64,000 nt of DNA. Source: Epichloe hybrida (Eukaryota; Ascomycota; Sordariomycetes; Hypocreales; Clavicipitaceae). The translations under genes were made by a program, and so were the position numbers. The DNA lies in NCBI GenBank assembly GCA_019022495.1, contig JAFEKR010000015.1:682001-746000 (forward strand). The letters run 5' to 3'. Below, piece by piece: positions 11,717-20,991 of this stretch. A model generated the notes under the pieces. That model saw nothing but the letters and a program-made list of their open reading frames with translations, had not been told where the DNA came from and made no database searches. Position 1 is the first letter of the stretch. The number at the start of each line of letters is the position of its first letter.

Positions 11717-12544
11717 TGTTAAAAATAAGACTTATTTTTAGCCCTTTTCTAGTTAAAGAACCTTCTTATTACTAGCTTGCTTTACAAGTCTAATAGCTGC
11801 ACTACAGCTGTTAACAGTCACAAGGGCAGCTATTAATAGCTACGTCGTAGCTATTAATAGCTATAACTAACTGTGTGGATAACTAATTAGTTAATTACGT
11901 TATGGCTATAAGTGTAGCCATAACCACGCTACTAGTAATTAAGTAAGCTAGGGTGACGTAAGCTAGGGTAACGTAAGCAGGTTACCCTACACATAACTTA
12001 CCCTATAGCTATCTTTAATAACGATTTTCTCTTTATCTAGAGGTTATATAAAAGTTTTATATATAGCAAATTAAAGCTTAAAGATAGGGCTTTCTCTTTA
12101 TATAAGGTTATTTTTTAGACTAAAAGTTAGTGTATATGGGTTACTAGCTAGTATAGTGGTGAGTTGATTTTTTGGTTTTTGCATACAAATGAATTTTGCA
12201 GAAAATCAAAAGTAGCCTATAAGACCCCGTTAGCGGCCTGGATTTACTAATATAGTTAGTAGGTCTATGAGAGAAAGAAGATCTTTTTAACTAGCTAGAT
12301 AGCTAGTCCTCTTAACTAATAACAGCCGTATTGCCCGTATAACGTATCTAAAATCAATTCTATTACTCTATAAGATATTATAAAAGTGATTTAAATTGAA
12401 TTCTATTAGTTAATAACTGCTATAACCTTCCGTTGCGTTACGTTAATTAATTTAACGTTGCGGCCCTATCGGTCCCCGACCGTAGAGCTTGCACTTGTAC
12501 AGCTGTTGCCAGCTGGCAGCTGGTAACTAGCTCCCTACATTTCA
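11717..12544 (+). repeat. 3' LTR of copia B (828 bp)
   Basis: Begins directly after the polypurine tract AGAGGGGG (about 11709-11716) and is the same length as the 5' LTR. Many CA/TG positions of the 5' copy are TA here in the first 250 bases. The last 60 bases here are better preserved than in the 5' LTR. Confidence 0.92.
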
Positions 12545-13398
12545 AAAACTATCTTAGTACCTCTTCTAATAGTTATATATACTTTATTATAAAGAAGATA
12601 GTCTTAAAGTCTATTTTATAAAAGGTCTCTCCCTTTTATAAACTTATCCCTTAACTATTTATAGAAGTTATTACTAAATTCGGAGAATAGTATTTTTCTA
12701 AATAACCCTTACTCCTTATATTATTTAGTCTTTATAAGGATATAGAGACTGATTTCCTTAGGTATTATTATCTCTTTATACTTAAAACTTCCTATTTATT
12801 AAAGTAGTTCTTCTATAATATATTATTAAAGCCTTATAGAGATATAGGGGTATAGGTTAGTGTAAACAGGGGTTTTTCCTTTATTAAGGTATTTATTATT
12901 ATCTCCTATTTTAATACCTTCTATAGCATTATTATAGCTATTAGTCTTACTAGGAACTCTAAATTAACTAGAGGTCCTAGATAGTCTAGCTATATCTAAT
13001 ATTCTAATTAATTAAGGGAGGTAAATCTTATAATATAAGGAGAAAAAAAAGTATAACTATAATTATATAATATATTTTAAATATAAAGGAATATAAGGTA
13101 AGGTAGTTAACTTTAAATATATAATAAAACATATAATAAAGAAAGATAAGGGGATAGCTTAGCTACTAGTATTAAACCTTTCTTTATTATTTTAAAGTCT
13201 ATATAGATATAGATATTAATACTAAAGTAAGAAGAGAGCTATATTATACCTTTCTATTAGCATAACTTATTATTAAATGTAGCCCTCCTATTACATAAGG
13301 CAAGTTATTATTAGATAAGCTACCTCTTCTAATTAACCTTACTAATCTACAGTGTTTAAAGACTACGTAGTTATCTGTGAAGGTAACCACTAATTAGT
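12545..13398 (+). other. Unidentified RIP-eroded stretch with a decayed plus-strand frame
   Basis: This is not the continuation of the copia remnant that ends at 5412. From about 12632 to 13040 one plus-strand frame runs with stops that are nearly all TAA/TAG at plausible Gln positions, which suggests an old coding sequence rather than random AT-rich DNA. I do not recognise the protein. From about 13040 on it is low-complexity AT sequence. Confidence 0.45.
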
Positions 13399-13704
13399 GT
13401 TAGATTTATAAGGTATTAAATTTAATATAATACAGTTATAAGCCTAAAGAATAGTATTATTATTAATTATCTATTCTAGGCTACATTATCTGTTATTATA
13501 ATTAATTAAGTTATAGGAAAAGAGAGGTAAAAAGCTAGAGGTTATAATACATAAAGGGAAAAGGGGTTACGCGTTTATATCCTTATATTTCCTAGCCAAT
13601 TAACATGCTAGGTTATGAGTCACGTGTGGGGTCCGCGCGTGGCCTAAGCTTCTGCTAGGTAATTGCGGCTGCGACGCGCGATTGATATCACCTTTGTTCC
13701 AACA
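13399..13704 (-). repeat. Copia LTR, family A, inverted (306 bp)
   Basis: Reverse complement of the LTR at 1991-2298, with the same ends (TGTTAGA on the plus strand at the low end, TGTTGGA read on the minus strand at the high end). The conserved core around GCAGAAGCTTAGGCC and CGCGCGGACCCCAC is shared. It serves as the 3' LTR of the minus-strand element to its right. Confidence 0.85.
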
Positions 13705-16370
13705 CTATCTCTATAAGAGTTTAACTAGCGCGTTTAATAATACCTTAATAGGTAGGAATATATAGTGCACTAGTATAAAGGATAATTCCTTCCTTCTAGT
13801 AATAGGCTTTAAACCTTTCCCTAAGGAATTCTATTATATTATTAGTATAGAAGTATTTAATAGTAAATCCTTTACTTATATTCTTAATAGTAGTCTTCTA
13901 AGCCTAAATTACTTTAACTACACTAGATCTATTAACTATTAGAATTACCTAGTAAAAGCATATATAAACGTTAATTACATATTATATATGCTTTTTCCCT
14001 CTAAACCCTTTAGGTTTATATTTAATAAAGTCCTAGAAAACACATAAAAGAAAATTCGTGGTGTTATTTAATTCCTCTTAATAAATCATCTAAGGGGCCT
14101 TTAATAATAAGTAAGCTAAGTAATAGAAATTAATTACAGAGGTAGGATTTATAGAGATTCTTACTTCTTTACATGCAAGTAGGATTCATTCCTTCCTTAC
14201 ATATTTAAGTCTCTTATATAAAAAACTAAATTTAACTCGTTTAGTAACTAATTTGCTTGTTAATGCCGTAAAGTTATAATAAGGTTCCTTCTCTTATATA
14301 ACTAATATAAAAACATTTAACTTCTAGTTATACTTTCTAATAACTAAGCCATTAGATATTAAGATTAATTAGTCTTTAAACCTATCTATAATAACTCCCC
14401 CTTGCTTAAGAAGTCCTAGTAAGATTATATTAACTTTAGCCTTTAGTGTGTATTAAGCGTTTAGGAGGTCTAGATATCCTTCTCTAATAGGGATTATTAT
14501 ATTACTAATTCCTTTAACTATAAGTTCTTTACTATTACTAGCTATTATTAGCTTAGTATTAACGTTAGTGTTTAAATAAGTAAACCATTTGGTTAAATTA
14601 AACATGTATATATTACACCTAGTGTTAAGGATATAATCTTCCTTTATAAGATAATTAGAGAGAGTCTAAAAAGAGTAGTCCTCATTAATCGCTATAAGGG
14701 TAAGATTACCTCTAGCACTCATAATATCTAGAGAAGCCATAGTCTTAGTTATTATTATAGCTACGTTAACTTTCTTCTTTATTAATTTAGGCATCTTTTC
14801 TAGATAAAGCTTCTAGTAATTGTCCTTTAAATAGATTAGTCTTCCTAGAGAAATTAAATAACCACAATCTAGCTTAATAGTCTTAGAAGTTTCATTCCTC
14901 TTCTTCTAAGCCTTATCTTTGGATTTTGCATTAGCATCCTCATTACTCTTTTGTTGCTATTAAGTGCTGAAGTTAACCTTTAGATCCTTCTAAACCTTAT
15001 TAGCTTCATATATTAAATAAGTAAGCATACCTTCCTTTTTAAGTTCTGATTTAGAGAATCCTTTAATCTTCTAAGTATTATGAATTTTAGGTATTAAGTC
15101 TTTAATTACTTTAATCATTTATAAGACCTAAATAATATTAGGAATCTTCTTAATCTTATAGATGCGGTTCTAAAGGTTCTAATAGCAGTCTAGCTAAGCT
15201 CTTATTATAGCAAAATTAGCTCTCTTTAATTAGGAGAATTACTATAAAAGCTTAATAATAGCTAAATTAGCCTTAAAGCTGTAATTACTTTTAATTAATT
15301 CTATTATTTAAGTAACTAGTATAGTATTAGTTTATCTTATATAAGTTAAATTCTTTTAAACTTATAAAGAAAGGCTTTACTAAATAATAGAAGATAGGAT
15401 AGTATAATACTTATTAGTCTATTTAGACTAAGGAGTGTTACTAGTTAGATATACTATAAGTTATATAATATAAACTTATACTTAAATTAAGATTTCCTAT
15501 TCTTTAAAGTTCTTTACCTTTTTTAATAATATAATAACTATAGTTCTTATATACTAAGCTTTTATAATATTATTAAGTTTTATTAGATCTAGTAAAGTAG
15601 CTAAAATAACTATACTACTTATATTAAAGGGTAAGGTTATATATTAGAATTTATATACTCCTATTACTATATATACTTAATACTAATTATTATTAATTTA
15701 GTTTAATAGGAGTTATAGTAGTAGCTCTCTAATAATTAAATTACTATATAGCTACTAATATATAGAGATATAAAGTTAAGAGTAAAGGGTATTTTTAAAT
15801 ACTCTTTTAAAGTTTTACCTTAGCCTAATTAGAAGGTATTTATTATACTTACTTTACTTACTTTACCTTATACTACTATACTTATAATACTAATTATACT
15901 TAAATAGTAATAAATCTAGATTATTAGTTTTAAGTACCTAAGGTAATTCTATAAGGAATATCTTATCCTAGCCTACTATTTACTAAGATTTACCTAGAAG
16001 GGTTAAACTTTTTATATATATTAAGAAGTTTATAATAACTAGTAGTTTATAATATTATAAGAGAGTTATTATAAATATAAGAGAGGGATAATACTATAAA
16101 GGTTATATATTTAAATCCTAGTTATATAAAAGAGTTTTTATATTTTATTATATAAGCTAAATTCTGATTAATTTAATTATTAACCTATATTATTAATATT
16201 ATTAGTTTTAGGTAAGGGAAAAAAGTCTTTATGCTACCTTATAAGTTAAGTAATATACTTTAATAAGATATTAGGAAAAGATATATAATTATATATAAGA
16301 CTATAATAGTTAGATAAAAGAGAAAATTAAAGAAAAGGGCGTGATTATAAGCGCTAGGCTTATAACCTAT
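13705..16370 (-). mobile_element. Minus-strand copia remnant C: leader-gag-protease-integrase fused to a 3' LTR
   Basis: On the minus strand, from high to low coordinates, there is a primer-binding-site-like motif (16353-16367), a long leader, gag (about 15,480-14,880), a degenerate zinc-knuckle region near 14,870-14,800, a protease-like region (about 14,680-14,400) and an integrase core (about 14,050-13,730; N-N-I-I-E-F-L and Y-I-P-T-x-x-G-I-I-K-R-A-S motifs). Only about 20 bp later the LTR starts at 13704. RT and RNase H are absent, so about 2-2.5 kb has been deleted. Stops fall at Gln codons, as in the other elements. Confidence 0.75.
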
Positions 16371-17251
16371 AGAGGGATTTTAGGTAGTAAAAAGCAATAA
16401 AAAGAGAAAATAATATAGAATTACTATCTAGGAATTTAATAGGTAAAAGAGAAGCTATTATAGCTTTAAATCTATAAGTAATGAATTAAGGTCTTTAAGT
16501 AAAGCCTTTAATAAATTATAATAATAAACGCGATCGCAAGCGCGATGCGTTATCAAGCGAAGAATCTGACGATGTGATGCCTGAGGCTGCGATGTTGGGC
16601 TGTGATTCTCAACAGGGAGTATCCATGGCCTTTACCGGTGTTCAGCCGGCACTCCAACCATGTCTCCTCCCCCGCCGCCCATCTTTTGAGAACCCTCGGC
16701 GCGATTGCCCTGACATGTACCGCTGCAATTCGATTCGACCCATCGTCTCAGCCCTAGCCACGGCAGTCTATGCCATTGGCGTCTGTCATCAAATTATTTG
16801 GGGGCCACCTCTTCTAGGTCAATCTCATCCCGATCGCCATGGCGCTGTCCATCTGCCTCCGGTGGTTGCGCGGCGATCAATAGACTGCGGCCAACGGTCG
16901 TTTACTCTTTGTTTATATTCAAACACGAGACACTTCTCAACGTGTATACACTTCCCGTATCAGCATGGACTGTATAGCATGGTATCGCGCTGCGCGTCCA
17001 AACCTGTGTGTATTGATATACCATCTACCTTTTTAAACTCCGTAACGGGATCTGGACCGTAAATTAATTGCTGTCTTTTCCTTTTGCTAGTCCCACATTG
17101 CAATCTCGAAAAAATTCAACCAAAAGACAAAATAGATCCAGGAAATATCTTCCAAGGCATTCGCCTGTTTCTGGCCTGTTCCTTGTTCCTTTCTTCTTCC
17201 TCTCCCTCTCTCACGCTCTGCTAGACGTCGACAGTATAGTGCGACTCAGAC
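16371..17251. other. Transition from RIP-eroded DNA to gene-rich DNA
   Basis: AT-rich, RIP-like sequence ends at about 16,535 and balanced sequence starts within a few bases (ACGCGATCGCAAGCGCGATGCG). If remnant C had a 5' LTR it should lie in 16371-16535, but that sequence does not match the LTR at 13399-13704. A 162-codon open frame at 16574-17062 shows no recognisable domain and no clear gene structure. The rest appears to be the 3' flank of the bestrophin-like gene. Confidence 0.6.
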
Positions 17252-18670
17252 TTAAACGTTGTCGTCGCCTGTTTGGGCATTCTGGATCTTGTTTTGCTCC
17301 AAGCGATTCGTTCGCCATTCAAAGGTTTTGTTCGGCTTGGTCCTGATGGCTTCTCGAAGTTTTTCTTCACTTCTCTGCATCCAAACACCTGCAGAAGCCG
17401 TGCTGACAGGGTAGAGCGGCATGTTGTTGCCATTGGTAAAGAATCCGTACGGGTTCTCCATGTCGTAAGAAGCGATGATATCCAACTCTGCAGCGATCTG
17501 CTCACAGTAGCCGTCCAGCGGCAAGTCATTGACATCTTGTCCGAAAGGGTTCTCAATCTCTCGGCCGATGAACAGCAACCCCAGAATAATGTAAGCCGCC
17601 GCGATTGTGGCAGGGACCGAGATCCACGCAAGCTTACCAACCAATTGGAAGGGAAGTAACACAACATAGACCCAAGTAATTTGGCTGATGGAGATTGTGT
17701 ATGCAATGGGAAGAGGTGTATTCAGCACTCGCTCGCAACCTGTCATGACATCGTTCAGAACGCTCAGGTTGTTGTAGGCCAAGGTTTGCTGCATAGGGAC
17801 TTTGAGCTGGTCGTTACTGACCATGTAGTCTATGGTAACGGCAATGTGGTTCAGAATCTCCAATGGAAGATTGCCGAGAGGACGGGATGCCTTCTTGAGC
17901 GTCTTGCGGGGATTACTGGCAGCAAAAGAGACACCTAGATATTCCCCCACCCCTTTGAAGAAGTTCTTCCTTGGTTTGTTGAGCGAAGCGGCGTCCACCT
18001 CTGTGGCTTCCTTGGCAAACGTGTTCAGATGGCCGACCAGGTTCTGTAGATCCGGGTAGGCCGTGTAAGGCTCAAATCGAAGAGAGTGCTTGAGCGAAAC
18101 GGCAAAAGCAACAAGCAGGTTCATGGAGCTAAGCTTCTTCAACACCGACTCTCGGGGATCCACATCACTTCGGTCTAATCCATGGATCCAAAAGACACGA
18201 CCGAGGACCTGCGATGAAAGCACAAGCATGGCCCAGTATTTCCGACCTTCGGCGTATCGCTCGTAGGCAGTCGAGTTTCTGAAGGAAAGACCTAAACCAA
18301 CCACGAAACCAAGAACCGTTAGGAGCACCGAGTCGACTGCAACAGATGACACTTTCACATGGATCAACATGATTGCAGTTGACCACATGCCGACGAAAAT
18401 CAAGGGTAGAACCATCTTGGGCAAGATGCTGCCGTGCATCTGGAGGAAGAGCGGCCATTTCGAGTGCTTTGTGATATCACGTGGCCCGGTAAAGTAGTCG
18501 TCGATCTCGAGAGAGGTGCGGCGTTGAAACGGAAGGGAAACGTGTGGGAATCTTGGAGAAGTGGGAGACTGGGCCGATGCTTGATACCTTTTCTCGTCAT
18601 CGTGCACGCTTGGGTGGAATGCGCCCTTGGACGACCCAAAAGCCGATGCTTCTGCTCCATCGTCGGCCAT
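17252..18670 (-). CDS. Bestrophin-like / UPF0187 (RFP-TM) chloride channel family protein
   Basis: A 472-residue single-exon membrane protein. After a Ser-rich cytosolic N-terminus (1-70) the domain runs to about 430. The signature G-L-S-F-R-N-S-T-A-Y-E-R-Y-A-E-G-R-K-Y-W is at about 127-146, hydrophobic segments lie near 86-105, 113-130 and 350-405, and the second signature E-N-P-F-G-Q-D-V-N-D-L-P-L is near 415. Relatives of the bestrophin/UPF0187 family form anion channels; the fungal members are mostly uncharacterised, so chloride transport is inferred. I chose the ATG at 18670 (M-A-D-D-G) because the in-frame extension up to 18757 lacks domain character. Confidence 0.9.
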   Translation of the reverse strand: MADDGAEASAFGSSKGAFHPSVHDDEKRYQASAQSPTSPRFPHVSLPFQRRTSLEIDDYFTGPRDITKHSKWPLFLQMHGSILPKMVLPLIFVGMWSTAIMLIHVKVSSVAVDSVLLTVLGFVVGLGLSFRNSTAYERYAEGRKYWAMLVLSSQVLGRVFWIHGLDRSDVDPRESVLKKLSSMNLLVAFAVSLKHSLRFEPYTAYPDLQNLVGHLNTFAKEATEVDAASLNKPRKNFFKGVGEYLGVSFAASNPRKTLKKASRPLGNLPLEILNHIAVTIDYMVSNDQLKVPMQQTLAYNNLSVLNDVMTGCERVLNTPLPIAYTISISQITWVYVVLLPFQLVGKLAWISVPATIAAAYIILGLLFIGREIENPFGQDVNDLPLDGYCEQIAAELDIIASYDMENPYGFFTNGNNMPLYPVSTASAGVWMQRSEEKLREAIRTKPNKTFEWRTNRLEQNKIQNAQTGDDNV

Positions 18671-20112
18671 CTTGATTCGGTTGGAACAGTGCAAGTATTG
18701 TTTGTTCAGGTTCAGGATGGTACTCCACAGTCCGAAGAAGCGGACGGAAAGGCGCAAGGAAGGGAAAGACGTGTTGATGGAGAAGGAATGTATGATCTAG
18801 GAGCAGGCCATGGTGAGATAATGAGAGTATGGGACCTGAACAGGTCTCTAGGAAGGAGAAGGAAGAGAGACGTGAAGTGAAGAAAGTGAGAAATACTTGG
18901 GAAGATTGCTATACCTTGTCGGCCTCGTTGGAAAAGTGTCAGAGTCGGTGTGTAGTCAGTACTAGTCACTGGTCAGTGTGTAAGTCACTGGTCAGTGTGC
19001 AGTCAGTGTGCAGGGGGTTTCCTCCGTAAGTCTGCATTAGGGGCTGCCGGCTGCGCCTTCCTAATCAAATCGCAATCTACTTTCGGCTTGGTCCAACTTC
19101 GAAATGGGAATGTTTAGTACGGAGTACGTACGGACGTGTCATGACCGTCATGACCAACCCAGCTTCTGAAACGGGGAGTCTGAGAAATCCACCAACCAGG
19201 CCATGGCGTGCCTTGACAATCAACCACCAGGCACCGAGTCATCACCATCGCCATGCTAGACCCGCAGTGCAGCTCTTTCGCCTCAAAGGAGAAAAAAAAA
19301 GAAAAAAAAAAAAAAAAGAAAAGCGTCACCTGTCCCAACAAGGCGACCGTTTCAAAACGACTTGACGTCTGTAGGGTCAATTTCCGATGCCATCCAGCTC
19401 AAGGTGACAAGCAAAATGCAAAATGGCCATGGATCGTTGCCTTCTACCACGGCATAAGAAAAGCAACATCAGAATATTCTACGGAGTACGTTGGACGCCT
19501 CCTGAGTCCTGAGACATCTCTGACAAGGGGTGCCACGATGCTGAGCCAATGCCCCATCAAAGCTGATGCCGCCTCGCACATGCCCCGTGCCGCCGGGGGG
19601 ATTACTAATTAGGAAAATAAGCCTTTCGTGCCTTTTTACTCCGAACCATGTTCCCCCGTGCGCCCCCCCCCCCTTTCCCCCCCTGATGGAAAAGCGGTGG
19701 TGCCTGGTAGTCTTCGGCCGGTCCCGCGTTGAAGGATTGACCTGACCGTCTGGACCTTTTTTTTATTGGGTTGGTCTCATTCTCCTTGCCCAGGCAATCA
19801 TTATTACGCAGCAAGAATACGCATCAGAACTGACTTGTCAAGTAAAGAGCTACATAACACCATGGTACCTTCTTGTAATCCATCCCCCGGGGAGGGGGGG
19901 AATCATTGAATGCCGCTTTTTTCAATATCTTGATACGATCTCTGGAGCAATGCCATACATAAGCCGCAAGGATGCGAGTTGAGCCACAGAGCCCCACTAG
20001 CCACCGCCAGCATCCCACTAACATGCGCCACTTTTCCTATCACAGGCTTTTCCAACTCCGTGTCACATCCAACACAGCGCGGTGCGATACCATCACCAGC
20101 GTCACTTTCATC
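18671..20112. other. Intergenic, divergent bestrophin-like / MED22 promoters
   Basis: No gene seen. It contains GTCACTGGTCAGTGTG twice in tandem at about 18961-18998, a long A tract near 19291-19320 and a C tract near 19666-19684. Short open frames here lack codon structure. Confidence 0.6.
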
Positions 20113-20784
20113 ATGGACAGGACCCAGCAAACAGCCTCTAATATATGGGGTACGTGCAACTTCACTTCGACTTCCCCCCTCTCTCTTCATCAGAAGCCAG
20201 AACTTGTTTCCAGTCACGGCCCACCTGCATGCGCATCAATACCAGCTACCTCACTACACCCACCTGAATAGTATTCATGCATTCATACATCTGGCAAGAG
20301 GGACCTACCTAACAAGATAGACAACCACAACCGTCTCGTGGCCGACATTCTCACCCGATACCGCACCCTCATGATGCATGCGACGGTCCAAGCAGAGGGA
20401 GAGCACAACAACGCCACGCCAGAGACTATGGCTGCGACGGGCATATCAATGAAGATGGAGTTTGAAGGTCTCGTAAGTTTTCTTCTCGCCTTCTCTTCAT
20501 TCTCTTGTGGTTTTACAGAAACGGCCATTGCATACACGTGGTTTCCGTCCCGTGCTCATACGTGGCAGAACTCCTCCATCAAAGAACTCCTCACGCTGTC
20601 TCGTAAAATCAAAGAGCTGTGGGTCTTTGGATCTCTTGGCCAGGGTGACCCGGAGAAGAAGGTCAAGGAGGCGCAGATTGACGAGGATGTTGCGCAGGTC
20701 GCGGCCTTGTTGAACGGGCTGGAGGGTCGGAGGATGGCTGCGTTGGCGGAGCGGTGTGGTGGTTCGTGGGAGGTGTTGAGTTGA
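20113..20784 (+). CDS. MED22: Mediator complex subunit 22 (MED22)
   Basis: Subunit of the Mediator head module, which links transcription factors to RNA polymerase II in the nucleus. Exons 20113-20149, 20321-20472 and 20569-20784 join to 134 codons, a normal length for fungal MED22. Exon 1 gives a 12-residue start (M-D-R-T-Q-Q) and splices in phase to D-N-H-N-R-L-V-A-D-I-L. Intron 1 has the donor GTACGT and a CTAAC branch site at 20309 close to the AG at 20320. Intron 2 (GTAAGT...CAG) is 96 nt, a multiple of three without a stop. The MED22 core motif R-Y-R-T-L-M-M and the helix S-S-I-K-E-L-L-T-L-S-R-K-I-K-E-L-W are clear. Convergent with PUS1, only 207 bp between stops. Confidence 0.88.
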
Positions 20785-20991
20785 TGAGAGGATGCGAGCA
20801 AATCAAGGTCTACGCGATTGCCCGTGGAGTTCACGGACTGTACTGGGTATATTGGGGGGAGGTCGGATATATTTGATAGGCAATGGCGTTAATATAGGTC
20901 CCAGTTTTTTGCAAAATGAGAATTAAAAGAGATAGGATTCGACGAGGTATGCTCCGTCATCGTCATGTTATGGGCATGCTCCAAGTAGTGG

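Larger units (their letters stand above)
5413..12544 (+). mobile_element. Full-length Ty1/copia LTR retrotransposon B (7,132 bp), RIP-inactivated
   Basis: Two 828-bp LTRs (5413-6240 and 11717-12544) bracket a primer-binding site, a leader with three tandem repeats, gag (about 6,640-7,620), protease (about 7,800-8,040), integrase (about 8,620-9,500), reverse transcriptase (about 9,900-10,680) and RNase H (about 10,850-11,510). The order PR-INT-RT-RH is diagnostic of copia rather than gypsy. The frame is interrupted many times by TAA/TAG at expected Gln codons, so it cannot make protein. The 5-bp flanks (AATAT on the left, AAAAC on the right) do not form a clear target-site duplication. Confidence 0.93.

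Noticed and set aside
16574..17062. 162-codon open frame at the edge of the repeat block
   Set aside because: No signal peptide, domain or conserved-looking stretch; sits in a transition zone and reads like chance.
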